From assembly GCA_013044365.1 (NCBI GenBank), contig JABEUP010000062.1, positions 1 to 17,711 on the forward strand: DNA of 17,711 nucleotides, read 5' to 3'. The translations under genes were made by a program, and so were the position numbers. A model generated the notes under the pieces. That model was given only the letters and a program-made list of their open reading frames with translations. It did no database searches and was not told the DNA's origin. This stretch comes from Acidimicrobiaceae bacterium. GTDB taxonomy: Bacteria > Actinomycetota > Acidimicrobiia > Acidimicrobiales > Acidimicrobiaceae. This document shows positions 8,446-15,868 of the stretch, piece by piece. Positions within the stretch are counted from its first letter, which is position 1. Each line of letters opens with the position of its first letter.

Positions 8446-8472
8446 AGATAACTCTACCAGCTGAAATTATCT
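8446..8472 (-). repeat. Inverted repeat AGATAA/TTATCT in the secD leader region
   Basis: Six perfect pairs, extendable by two G-U pairs when read as minus-strand RNA, enclose a 15-base loop. It lies about 215-240 bases upstream of secD. No T-run follows, so a terminator is unlikely. Function unknown. Confidence 0.35.
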
Positions 8473-8572
8473 CCGCTAGAGCTAGGCACCAAGATTCGGA
8501 CTTTTTGAACCGATTAATCCCCCGGCATATCATGGATTAGGCCGCTCCCAGGAGCATTCCTCAATCCGGTGG

Positions 8573-8586
8573 AAATCAGCTGATTT
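8573..8586. repeat. Perfect 14-bp palindrome downstream of yajC
   Basis: AAATCAGCTGATTT is fully self-complementary with no spacer, the form expected of a dimeric repressor or activator site rather than an RNA hairpin. It is 33 bases past the yajC stop and about 340 bases upstream of secD. I cannot name a regulator. Confidence 0.45.
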
Positions 8587-8618
8587 ATACGAAATCCGTC
8601 GGGAATCAATTTTGAACC

Positions 8619-9092
8619 CTAATGCTGGCCTTCATCGCCTGGCTTGGTGAGGTCCTCATCGTCGCTCTTTGAGGTATCGGCGCCGTCGATCCCCGAAGAG
8701 CTGTCAGTTGTACGGCTGTCTGGACCCTCGTCAAGAGGAGCAGAGTCGGTCGAATGAGCATTGAGATGATCGTGAAGCTCAGAAAAGTCGTCCTCTGAAA
8801 ACTTCGAAGAGAGATCGTCACCGGATAGCTGCACGTCCAAATCAACCGACTCAGGTGCCCTCAGGACGCTTCGCTTGTCGAACACCAGCTCAATGCCAGG
8901 TGCCACTTCAACCACGGCCAGATCCTGGGAGATCCTGGTAACCCGTCCGTAGATGCCGGATCTGGTCACAACCCTGTCGCCATCAGTTATCTGCTGCTGC
9001 TCCATTTGGGCTGCACGCAACTTCATTTGCTTAGGCCGGATAATAAAAAAATAAAATATCGCGAATACCAAAATAGGTAAAATTAGACTCAC
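8619..9092 (-). CDS. yajC: Preprotein translocase subunit YajC with long acidic tail
   Basis: A 157-residue single-pass membrane protein associated with SecDF. The N-terminal membrane helix (about 2-18) is followed by IIRPKQMK and the conserved cytosolic fold with GDRVVTRSGIYGRV (38-51). Starts at GTG with GGAG eight bases upstream. Residues 81-157 form a low-complexity, probably disordered tail with 23 Asp/Glu against 4 Lys/Arg, longer than in typical YajC proteins of about 85-110 residues. The place upstream of secD-secF is normal for actinobacteria, but the 385-base gap to secD is not, so the two may be transcribed separately. Confidence 0.93.
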   Translation of the reverse strand: MSLILPILVFAIFYFFIIRPKQMKLRAAQMEQQQITDGDRVVTRSGIYGRVTRISQDLAVVEVAPGIELVFDKRSVLRAPESVDLDVQLSGDDLSSKFSEDDFSELHDHLNAHSTDSAPLDEGPDSRTTDSSSGIDGADTSKSDDEDLTKPGDEGQH

Positions 9093-9359
9093 AGAAAATA
9101 CTCCATATTAAAAGGACACTCTAAATACTAACTCCCTCCGACGAAAGCACAGGGCCCCCTAACCATGACAGCCGGAGATACGGAAAGAAATATTGTTGGC
9201 CGCAAAGCTATCACATCTAGAACCACCTTGGTTATCAGTTGTAAACTTGCAGCGCAGACCGGCGGGATAATTCAAGGCCACCAAAAACAACCATACTCCC
9301 GCGGGTTGATCGGCTAACTTCCACAGCGTCAATCAAGAACACCTGAAACAATATCCGCG
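9093..9359. other. 267-base gap between the aminotransferase and yajC
   Basis: No gene is seen. The half nearest the aminotransferase stop holds a weak terminator-like hairpin followed by five T (9283-9308) and the palindrome CCCGCGGG (9298-9305). The half nearest yajC presumably carries its promoter. A TAGTAT hexamer about 30 bases upstream of the GTG is a possible -10 box, but its -35 is poor and I do not claim it as a promoter. Confidence 0.4.
9283..9308 (-). terminator. Weak intrinsic-terminator candidate after the aminotransferase
   Basis: On the minus strand CAACC (9304-9308) pairs with GGTTG (9288-9292) around an 11-base loop and is directly followed by five T (9283-9287). It lies about 50 bases after the aminotransferase stop. 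The stem is only 5 bp, so it may be weak or coincidental. Confidence 0.35.
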
Positions 9360-10664
9360 TTACTTTCTCTCAAACGTTACAGTGGCTCGTTTCACCGCCC
9401 CGACCAGGGCATCTATACCCCTCTCAGCCTCCTCGGGGGTAATTGACAACGGAGGCGCAATTCTTAGTACGTTTCCATTCACCCCACCGCGTCCTACCAA
9501 CACGCCCAGGGATTTTGCCTCCTCCAACACCTGTTGGGCACCTGCGGACGAGGGGGATTCATCCAGAAGATCCTTAATCTCGAGCCCCAACATCAATCCC
9601 TTGCCTCTAATATCCGCCACAATTGGCGAGTTCGCCAATTCATCCCGGAGTCTTGAGATCATCAACTTGCCGATACTTAATGAGTTCTTCTGGAGATCAT
9701 GATCGATCAGGTATTTAAGATTGGCAAGGCCAGCGGCAGCAGCCAAAGGTGTTCCCCCGAACGTTGAAATCGAGGAACCCGGCAACGAGTCCATTATTTC
9801 CGGCTTACCGACCACACCGGCCAGTGCAAGTCCATTACCGATGCCCTTGGCAAATGTGAACATCTCCGGCACAATCCCGTGAGCCTGGTAACCCCAGAAG
9901 TGCTCCCCGGTTCTGCCCCACCCGGTTTGCACCTCATCGGAGATAAACAGAATCCCGTAGTCGTCAAGGACTTCTTTGATAGCACCAAAATAACCATCCG
10001 GCGGCAGATTAAAACCTCCAACCCCCTGAATTGGCTCAGCGATCAGCGCCGCAATATTACTTCCAATTCCATTGGTTATCAGGTCCCTCAAATCCTCAAC
10101 TCCTTTATCCAGGTACTGCTGATCTGATAGCCCGGCCAGTGGTCCTCTGAGCCTCGACCCTCCGAGGATATAGCCAACATTAAGCGGATAGAAACTTGAT
10201 GGCGAATACCCCGGATTGCCGGTAACCGCCATTGAGAGCAGCGATCGCCCGTGGTAACTTCCCCGCACAGCGAGAACATTATTCGAGGACCGGTAGCAGC
10301 TGGCCAAAAGGAGGGCTGTGTCATTTGCCTCGGTACCCGAGGTGGTGAAAAAAACCTTTGCGTCCTCGATCCCCGAAAGCTTTGAAATCTCCTCTGCCAA
10401 CTCAATCATTGGAGAGATAAGGTAGAGCGTCGATGAATGGATCATTTTCGAAGCCTGCTCCTTGATGGCTTCTACGACTTCCGGTATCGCGTAGCCGGTC
10501 ATGGTAGTCAGAATTCCGCCGAAGAAATCAAGATACTCATTACCGTCGCCGTCCATGACATTGCAACCGCTGCCCGACACCAGTTCTATCGGCTCGGCGT
10601 AGTACAGCCCTAGCCATTTGGGAATCACTTTTCTGTGTCTGGAAAGTGCCTCTGTTTGATCCAT
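9360..10664 (-). CDS. Class III PLP-dependent aminotransferase, substrate unknown
   Basis: A 434-residue fold-type I, class III aminotransferase of the acetylornithine/GABA/AGXT2 group, transferring an amino group to a keto acid with pyridoxal phosphate. SGTEAN (109-114) binds the cofactor phosphate. FISDEVQTGWGRTG holds the PLP-contacting D243, and the Schiff-base lysine is K273 in FAKGIGNG. It best resembles aspartate-aminotransferase-family or alanine-glyoxylate/beta-amino acid enzymes, but the substrate cannot be read from the sequence. I start at the ATG 10662-10664, which has GAGGTGA five bases upstream (10670-10676), not at a TTG at 10682. It interrupts the usual ruvB-yajC adjacency and has gaps of 154 and 267 bases on its sides, so it looks like an independent unit. 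Confidence 0.9.
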   Translation of the reverse strand: MDQTEALSRHRKVIPKWLGLYYAEPIELVSGSGCNVMDGDGNEYLDFFGGILTTMTGYAIPEVVEAIKEQASKMIHSSTLYLISPMIELAEEISKLSGIEDAKVFFTTSGTEANDTALLLASCYRSSNNVLAVRGSYHGRSLLSMAVTGNPGYSPSSFYPLNVGYILGGSRLRGPLAGLSDQQYLDKGVEDLRDLITNGIGSNIAALIAEPIQGVGGFNLPPDGYFGAIKEVLDDYGILFISDEVQTGWGRTGEHFWGYQAHGIVPEMFTFAKGIGNGLALAGVVGKPEIMDSLPGSSISTFGGTPLAAAAGLANLKYLIDHDLQKNSLSIGKLMISRLRDELANSPIVADIRGKGLMLGLEIKDLLDESPSSAGAQQVLEEAKSLGVLVGRGGVNGNVLRIAPPLSITPEEAERGIDALVGAVKRATVTFERK

Positions 10665-10818
10665 CTGCTTCACCTCAAGCAAGAACTAAAACACGTCCCG
10701 CGGGTAACGTCTCATCGGCGAATATACCTATGAGCCAATCCCGGGCACCCGCCTCATGCATAACAAACCAACACTGTATCATTTAGCCCACTCAGCAACG
10801 AGTCCAGCAAACCGCCTG
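10665..10818. other. 154-base gap upstream of the aminotransferase
   Basis: Contains the aminotransferase ribosome-binding site (10670-10676), the palindrome CCCGCGGG (10697-10704) and a TATATT hexamer (10721-10726, minus strand) that could be a -10 box. No -35 match and no classical terminator after ruvB are visible. Confidence 0.4.
10721..10726 (-). promoter_or_regulatory. Possible -10 box for the aminotransferase
   Basis: TATATT on the minus strand differs from TATAAT at one position and would start a transcript with a leader of about 50 bases. The CCCGCGGG palindrome would then lie just inside the transcribed region. The -35 element is not recognisable, so this stays tentative. Confidence 0.25.
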
Positions 10819-11901
10819 CTAATCCGAAAAGAGCGGTACTGACGCAACGGGGGCCTTCAAACCCAAATGCTCCCAGGCCAGTGGACCTGGAATCCTTCCG
10901 CGGGGGGTACGCACCAAAAGACCACTTTGCATCAAAAATGGCTCATATACATCTTCAATCGTCTCTGGCTCCTCGCCAACTGTGACCGCAAGCGTCGACA
11001 AACCTATAGGCCTACCCGAGTAGGTCTTGCAGAGAACCTCCAAAATTGCACGATCAACCTTATCCAGACCCAGTTCGTCCACACCGAACAGCTCAAGCCC
11101 CTCACGGGCCGTCTTCTTGGTGATAGCTCCATCAGACTTGACCTCGACGTAATCCCGGACTCTGCGCAGCAACCGATTGGCCAAACGCGGAGTTCCGCGT
11201 GAACGCGAGGCTATTTCGCTCGCACCTTCTCCGTTAGCTACCACGCCGAGAATACGGCTTGATCTTTCCACGATCTGGCGAAGTTCCTCCACCTTGTAGT
11301 AATCAAGTCGCGCGACAAATCCAAACCTGTCTCTGAGCGGTCCGGTAATCATACCGGTCCGAGTGGTAGCTCCCACAAGGGTAAACTCAGGAAGGTCGAG
11401 TCTGATGGATCTGGCTGTCGGACCCTCTCCAATAACGATGTCAAGTTTGTAATCCTCCATTGCAGGGTAGAGAACTTCGGCAACAGCCGTGGAGAGCCGG
11501 TGAATTTCATCAATGAATAGAACGTCTCCGGATTGCAATGACGTCAGTATCGCCGCAAGGTCTCCGCCCCTCAAAAGAGCTGGCCCAGACGTCACACGGA
11601 ACCCGGTCCCCATTTCGTGGGCCACTATCGCCGCAAGGGAAGTCTTGCCCAATCCTGGAGGCCCGGCAAACAAGAAATGGTCTGCCGCGTGGCCACGCCT
11701 CTTTGCAGCTTCGAGAACGATGTGAAGATGGCTCTTGAGGTCTTCCTGACCTACAAACTCAGCGAGCGAGCCAGGACGCAGTGAACTGTCTACAGTAGCT
11801 TCTAACTCCTGCAACTGCGGACTCAGCATACTACTCGGCCCGCCTTCAACAATTGGTTTCGAATCTATTGCGCTAGAGAGCACTTCTTTTCTCGGACTCA
11901 C
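10819..11901 (-). CDS. ruvB: Holliday junction branch migration ATPase RuvB
   Basis: A 360-residue AAA+ motor that drives branch migration of Holliday junctions when assembled on RuvA. Walker A GPPGLGKT is at residues 80-87, Walker B VLFIDEIHRL around 127-136 with D131-E132, and sensor 1 GATTRTG at 177-183. The winged-helix DNA-binding domain at the C-terminus ends in the typical RTPRGR region. The GTG start (11899-11901) overlaps the ruvA stop by four bases and has AAGGAG eight bases upstream (11910-11915); a TTG at 11922 is rejected. About 40 residues precede the conserved LRP..L.EFVGQ, slightly longer than in E. coli. Translationally coupled to ruvA. Confidence 0.97.
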   Translation of the reverse strand: MSPRKEVLSSAIDSKPIVEGGPSSMLSPQLQELEATVDSSLRPGSLAEFVGQEDLKSHLHIVLEAAKRRGHAADHFLFAGPPGLGKTSLAAIVAHEMGTGFRVTSGPALLRGGDLAAILTSLQSGDVLFIDEIHRLSTAVAEVLYPAMEDYKLDIVIGEGPTARSIRLDLPEFTLVGATTRTGMITGPLRDRFGFVARLDYYKVEELRQIVERSSRILGVVANGEGASEIASRSRGTPRLANRLLRRVRDYVEVKSDGAITKKTAREGLELFGVDELGLDKVDRAILEVLCKTYSGRPIGLSTLAVTVGEEPETIEDVYEPFLMQSGLLVRTPRGRIPGPLAWEHLGLKAPVASVPLFSD

Positions 11902-12488
11902 GCAGACAGCTCCTTCAAGCAATACCTGAGCATCTCTTCAAGAGACAGTTCAGGGGGAACCTTATCCACAACCCCTCGGATTTGATCGTGGGAATAGCCA
12001 AGCGAGATTAACCCAAGTTTGAGATCAGAAACCACACTACCATTTACCGACCCGGAGGTTCCAATGAAACTTCCATCCCCGACCAGATGGGCCAACCTGC
12101 CCTGCATCTCAACGATGAGCCTCAATGCCGTCTTGGGACCCACGCCGGGAACCCTCTTCAGCAATGCGACATCATTGGTTGATATGGCCTGCACTAATTC
12201 AGACCTTGACAGGGAAGACAGGATGCCAAGCGCCATTGATGGACCCACGCCCTGGGTGGTCCTGAGAGCCTCGAACCAGATCTTGTCCTGGATAGTCTCA
12301 AAGCCATACAGGGTTATTGCATCCTCCCTCACCGAGGTGGAAATAGCCAGTTTCATCTCTTCGCCCCCACTCACCCGTGCTAATAGATCAGTGGGACAGT
12401 GGACCAGATAGCCGACCCCGCTCACATCAATAATCAGTGAGTTGGGAGGCGAAAGCGAATCAACGACACCTCGGAGAGAGCCAATCAC
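11898..12488 (-). CDS. ruvA: Holliday junction DNA-binding protein RuvA
   Basis: A 196-residue RuvA, the tetramer that holds the four-way junction open and loads RuvB. The N-terminal OB fold begins MIGSLRG. Two helix-hairpin-helix motifs follow, GVGPSMALGIL (about 79-89) and VPGVGPKTALRLI (about 114-126). The C-terminal three-helix domain that contacts RuvB ends in MLRYCLKELSA. Length is normal for the family. Starts at GTG within a 4-base GTGA overlap with ruvC, and its own TGA overlaps the ruvB GTG in the same way. Confidence 0.96.
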   Translation of the reverse strand: MIGSLRGVVDSLSPPNSLIIDVSGVGYLVHCPTDLLARVSGGEEMKLAISTSVREDAITLYGFETIQDKIWFEALRTTQGVGPSMALGILSSLSRSELVQAISTNDVALLKRVPGVGPKTALRLIVEMQGRLAHLVGDGSFIGTSGSVNGSVVSDLKLGLISLGYSHDQIRGVVDKVPPELSLEEMLRYCLKELSA

Positions 12489-12997
12489 CTAGTCACCGAT
12501 CTCTCCGCAGTACGAACCAAACTCGCATAGCTGTGATTCGCCAAATGGCAAAATGCCAGCCCTAACGCGTCCGCAACATCGGGCGGCTTGGGAATCTGAT
12601 CCAATTTCCCAAGCACCTGGATCATTCTTTGAACCTGCAATTTATCAGCGGATCCATATCCCGCTACTGCCAATTTCACCTCGCTGGCCGAATATTCAAC
12701 GATCTCGCAACCGGCCTCGAAGGCGGCAAGAAGGACTACTCCTGATGCCTGGCCAACCGACATTGCCGTTTTGGCATTGTTACGAAAAAGAATCCTCTCG
12801 ATGGCAACGATATCAGGCTTCAATTCCGCAAGTATCTCTCTCACATCCCGGAGAAGTATCGAAAGTCTTTCAGCCACCCCAAACTCCTTAGGCGTGGTGA
12901 TAAGACCGGCGGAAATAACTTCGGTCACTCCACGGGTTTCTCTAACTGCCCCATATCCGCAGCGTGACAATCCTGGATCAATACCTAACACGAACAT
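12485..12997 (-). CDS. ruvC: Holliday junction resolvase RuvC
   Basis: A 170-residue RNase H-fold endonuclease that cuts Holliday junctions symmetrically. The acidic metal-binding residues are all in place: D7 (GIDPGLSRCGYG), E67 (IVAIERILF), and D140/D143 (PPDVADALGLAFCH). Length is typical. There is no good Shine-Dalgarno; a TAATAT hexamer ends seven bases before the ATG, which suggests a leaderless transcript. It leads ruvC-ruvA-ruvB, after a 53-base gap from the peroxiredoxin gene. Confidence 0.97.
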   Translation of the reverse strand: MFVLGIDPGLSRCGYGAVRETRGVTEVISAGLITTPKEFGVAERLSILLRDVREILAELKPDIVAIERILFRNNAKTAMSVGQASGVVLLAAFEAGCEIVEYSASEVKLAVAGYGSADKLQVQRMIQVLGKLDQIPKPPDVADALGLAFCHLANHSYASLVRTAERSVTR

Positions 12998-13004
12998 TTG
13001 TTCG

Positions 13005-13010
13005 ATATTA
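13005..13010 (-). promoter_or_regulatory. Putative -10 box of a leaderless ruvCAB promoter
   Basis: TAATAT on the minus strand matches TANNNT and is separated by seven bases from the ruvC ATG (12995-12997). Transcription would therefore begin at the start codon. The -35 region 17-18 bases upstream has no clear TTGACA-like match, which is common in actinobacteria. Confidence 0.5.
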
Positions 13011-13050
13011 TCCTATTTCTATCTATTCAGGAGGAACTTTCTGGAAAAAA

Positions 13051-13500
13051 TCAACCAGCTTGGGAAATTGCTTCTATCAGCACCGAGGTTGGAGAGAATG
13101 ATAGGCCAGCCGTCGTCCTGTGGGCGTAGGTGATCAGTCCGTCCCGGTTTATGACAAAAACAGAACGGCGGTAAAATCCCAAAGGACCAAGCACTCCATA
13201 AGCCTGGGCAACCGTCTTGTCCTCGTCTGCAAGCAGTGGCAACTTTATCGCCTGCTCCTCGTAAAACGCCTTGTGAGAAGCTATTCCTTGCGGAGATATC
13301 CCTAACACTACCGCATCAAGGCTATCAAAGCTGGCCTGGTCCATGGTATAAGTGCGTAACTGTGTAGTACACACCGGCGAGTTATCAGCGGGATAAAACG
13401 CCAGTACAACGATCTTTCCCGGAAATCGACTGAGTGAATATTCGCCATCAGGAACTCCAAGAAGTTTGAACTCCGGTGCACGGTCGCCAACATCTACCAT
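13051..13500 (-). CDS. Single-cysteine peroxiredoxin (AhpE/BCP-like)
   Basis: A 149-residue thioredoxin-fold peroxidase of the AhpC/TSA superfamily that reduces hydrogen peroxide or organic peroxides. The active-site segment YPADNSPVCTTQ places the peroxidatic Cys at residue 44, with the upstream Pro and a Ser in the usual Thr position. C44 is the only cysteine, so there is no resolving Cys in the protein; a low-molecular-weight thiol or external redoxin must recycle it. I start at the ATG 13498-13500, which has AGGTGG five bases upstream (13506-13511), rather than a GTG at 13509. It is only 12 bases after the yebC stop, so the two are probably translationally coupled. Exact subfamily is uncertain. 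Confidence 0.88.
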   Translation of the reverse strand: MVDVGDRAPEFKLLGVPDGEYSLSRFPGKIVVLAFYPADNSPVCTTQLRTYTMDQASFDSLDAVVLGISPQGIASHKAFYEEQAIKLPLLADEDKTVAQAYGVLGPLGFYRRSVFVINRDGLITYAHRTTAGLSFSPTSVLIEAISQAG

Positions 13501-13512
13501 GCGAACCACCTA

Positions 13513-14262
13513 TCAAAGGCTTGCAGCTTCAAGAATGCTGTCCGGTATATCGAAATTGGAATAAACATTTTGTACATCGTCATTGTCCTCAAGCGAATCA
13601 ATAAGCTTCAGCACCTTGCGGGCCTCAGTTTCATCATTTATCTCTATGTTAGAACCGGCCAGCATGACGGGCTCTGCACTGGAACTGGGAAATCCTGCCT
13701 CTTCCAGACCTGCCTTGAGTGCCGCCAAATCGCCCGGCGCACACACAACCTGCCAAAGATCTCCGAGATCCTGAACATCCTCCGCGCCAGCTTCAAGAGC
13801 CGCCAACGTTAGCGAGTCCTCATCAAAAGAGCGGTCCAGGGAAACTACCCCCTTCCGCTCAAACTGCCAGGATACTGCGCCAGGCTCCGCCATGGAACCC
13901 CCGCTTTTGGACAAAATGCTCCTTACGTCAGCACCTGTCCGGTTCCGATTATCCGTGAGGCATTCGACTATTACCGCAATCCCACCCGGTCCATATCCTT
14001 CGTAACTAATTGCCTCATACCTTACACCCTCCAGCTCACCAGTGCCACGCTTAATCGCTCTTTCAATAGTGTCCAAAGGGACGGAGGACTCACGGGCCTT
14101 GGTAAACATTGTCCGCAGCGCCGAATTGGAGTTTATATCCCCTCCACCTTCGCGAGCCGCCACCTCCACCTGCCTGATCAATTTCGCAAATAGTTTTCCG
14201 CGAGCTTTGTCCTGGGCTCCTTTTTTATGTTTAATTGTTGCCCATTTAGAGTGACCCGACAT
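13513..14262 (-). CDS. yebC: YebC/PmpR family protein (TACO1-like)
   Basis: A 249-residue YebC-family protein, described in different bacteria as a DNA-binding transcriptional regulator and as a translation factor that helps ribosomes through proline stretches. The N-terminus MSGHSKWATIKHKKGAQDKARGK is the family signature. YEGYGPGGIAVIVECLTDNRNRT (about 86-108) marks the second domain, and the acidic third domain follows. Starts at ATG with GGGAG eight bases upstream. Its position between pdxT and ruvC is conserved in actinobacteria, with the peroxiredoxin here added between yebC and ruvC. Confidence 0.95.
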   Translation of the reverse strand: MSGHSKWATIKHKKGAQDKARGKLFAKLIRQVEVAAREGGGDINSNSALRTMFTKARESSVPLDTIERAIKRGTGELEGVRYEAISYEGYGPGGIAVIVECLTDNRNRTGADVRSILSKSGGSMAEPGAVSWQFERKGVVSLDRSFDEDSLTLAALEAGAEDVQDLGDLWQVVCAPGDLAALKAGLEEAGFPSSSAEPVMLAGSNIEINDETEARKVLKLIDSLEDNDDVQNVYSNFDIPDSILEAASL

Positions 14263-14284
14263 CTGGATAATCTCCCTTTACCGC

Positions 14285-14878
14285 TTATATACGCTCTAGA
14301 AAAAGCTTGTGAAGCCTGTCTTCCCCAACGAGTTCCGGGTGAAACGAGGAAACTAGAACCTTCCCCTGTCTACAGATTACAGGAACTGGTCTGCTGGCTA
14401 ATCCGGAAAAACTGTAGTTCACGCTCGCCAACACCTCTACCGCAGCCGAAACCTTTTCGACAACAGGAGCCCGAATAAATACGGCTCTGACGGTACCGCC
14501 TGTGATTCCCGAAACGTCCAAATTAGTCTCAAACGAAGCGACCTGTCTGCCAAAACCATTCCTGCGGACAACAATATCTATTCCGCCAAGGCTGACCTGA
14601 TCGGATCGACCGTCAACCACTGAATCTGCCAACAGTATCATTCCGGCGCACGTTCCAAAAGCCGCCATGCCTCCTTTGAGCAGAACCTCTAAAGGCCCGT
14701 ACAGGCCCGACGATTCCAAGAGCATAGATATGGTCGTTGACTCTCCTCCCGGAATTATGATCCCATCAACATCTAAATCCTCAGGTGTCTTGACCAAAAT
14801 TGTCTCCACCGACAGCTTCTCAAGAATCGCCATATGGTTAGAAAAGTCACCCTGAAGGGCAAGGATACCTATTTTCAT
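14285..14878 (-). CDS. pdxT: PLP synthase glutaminase subunit PdxT
   Basis: A 197-residue class I glutamine amidotransferase that releases ammonia from glutamine and channels it to PdxS for pyridoxal 5'-phosphate synthesis. The catalytic triad is complete: C77 in FGTCAGM and H180 with E182 in SSFHPEL. The family motifs PGGESTT (43-49) and RRNGFGRQ (105-112) are present. Length is normal. The ATG has only a weak ribosome-binding site and lies 33 bases after pdxS, as expected for a pdxST operon. yebC follows after 22 bases. Confidence 0.96.
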   Translation of the reverse strand: MKIGILALQGDFSNHMAILEKLSVETILVKTPEDLDVDGIIIPGGESTTISMLLESSGLYGPLEVLLKGGMAAFGTCAGMILLADSVVDGRSDQVSLGGIDIVVRRNGFGRQVASFETNLDVSGITGGTVRAVFIRAPVVEKVSAAVEVLASVNYSFSGLASRPVPVICRQGKVLVSSFHPELVGEDRLHKLFLERI

Positions 14879-14911
14879 GACTTAGTCTGCGAATGACCTT
14901 TCCAAACCTTA

Positions 14912-15811
14912 CTACCAGCCACGATCGGCAAGCCTGATCTCAATGTCATCCATTTCTATTCCCACCATCGCTGGTCCAAGATTCCTGGAAACCTTAAGTA
15001 AAGTGGCTGGATCTGAAAAATGCGTCGTAGCCTCAACTATTGCCCGTGCCCTTTTCCCTGGATCACTACTCTTAAAAATACCTGATCCGACGAAAACCGC
15101 CTCGGCTCCCAGCTGCATTACCAGTGAAGCATCTGCCGGAGTTGCCAAACCCCCCGCACAAAAGAGCGGAACTGGAAGTTTACCCACTTCGGCCACTTCG
15201 CGAACCAGCTCAATTGGAGCCTGAATATTCTTTGCCCAGGCATAGATTTCAGCGGAATCGGCCTGCGTAATTTTCCTTATGTCTCCTATTATCGAACGCA
15301 GGTGCCTAACAGCCTCGACCACATTGCCAGTGCCGGCTTCACCCTTGGAACGGATCATTGCCGCTCCTTCGGAGATACGTCGCAGGGCCTCGCCAAGATT
15401 GGTAGCTCCGCATACAAACGGAACCGAAAACTTCCACTTGTCGATATGGTGGGCCTCATCAGCTGGAGTTAGTACCTCAGACTCGTCGATGTAGTCCACC
15501 TGCAGCTCCTGGAGAATTTGAGCCTCAGCGAAGTGTCCTATTCGAACCTTGGCCATGACGGGAATTGTCACGGTCTTCTGAATTTCCTCTATAAGTACGG
15601 GATCCGTCATCCGGGCAACGCCGCCATCGCGGCGAATATCCGCAGGAACCCGCTCAAGCGCCATAACCGCTACCGCCCCGGCATCCTCAGCAATCTTAGC
15701 CTGCTCCGCATTGACAACGTCCATGATAACGCCGCCGCGCAGCATTTCAGCAAGACCTCGCTTTACTAGAGTCCCACCTGTCAAATTTGGTGTAATTTCA
15801 GCGTTTTCCAC
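14912..15811 (-). CDS. pdxS: PLP synthase lyase subunit PdxS
   Basis: A 299-residue (beta/alpha)8-barrel enzyme that builds pyridoxal 5'-phosphate from ribose 5-phosphate, glyceraldehyde 3-phosphate and PdxT-supplied ammonia (DXP-independent route). Substrate-binding D31 (MDVVNAEQA), the Schiff-base lysine K88 (MAKVRIGH) and the second lysine K156 (RSKGEAGTGNVVEA) are all present. I choose the GTG at 15809-15811 because GGAGG lies five bases upstream (15817-15821); a TTG at 15823 would overlap that site. Together with pdxT it forms the full complex, so the cell can make vitamin B6 itself, the cofactor of the aminotransferase in this window. Confidence 0.97.
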   Translation of the reverse strand: MENAEITPNLTGGTLVKRGLAEMLRGGVIMDVVNAEQAKIAEDAGAVAVMALERVPADIRRDGGVARMTDPVLIEEIQKTVTIPVMAKVRIGHFAEAQILQELQVDYIDESEVLTPADEAHHIDKWKFSVPFVCGATNLGEALRRISEGAAMIRSKGEAGTGNVVEAVRHLRSIIGDIRKITQADSAEIYAWAKNIQAPIELVREVAEVGKLPVPLFCAGGLATPADASLVMQLGAEAVFVGSGIFKSSDPGKRARAIVEATTHFSDPATLLKVSRNLGPAMVGIEMDDIEIRLADRGW

Positions 15812-15868
15812 GATATCCTCCAAAAGATAGTCTAACTTGCAATGTCCATCAACAGCACAGACTTACAG

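Larger units (their letters stand above)
8234..8618. other. 385-base non-coding gap between yajC and secD with several inverted repeats
   Basis: No gene with a start and ribosome-binding site is visible on either strand. The gap holds a perfect 14-base palindrome (8573-8586), an inverted repeat AGATAA/TTATCT with a 15-base loop (8446-8472), and a TAATCC/GGATTA pair around 8515-8541. The nonamer TTTTGAACC occurs twice in the same orientation (8503-8511 and 8610-8618). A minus-strand frame (8230-8373) stays open for 47 codons up to the secD start without a good start codon. It probably contains the secD promoter and perhaps regulatory RNA structure. No T-box, riboswitch or tRNA that I recognise is present. 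Confidence 0.5.

Noticed and set aside
8452..8465. tRNA D-arm-like string AGCTGGTAGAG on the minus strand in the yajC-secD gap
   Set aside because: No acceptor stem, anticodon stem or T-arm can be arranged around it, so it is not a tRNA gene.
12019..12411. Plus-strand open frame of 130 codons opposite ruvA
   Set aside because: It lies wholly inside ruvA and has no independent support.
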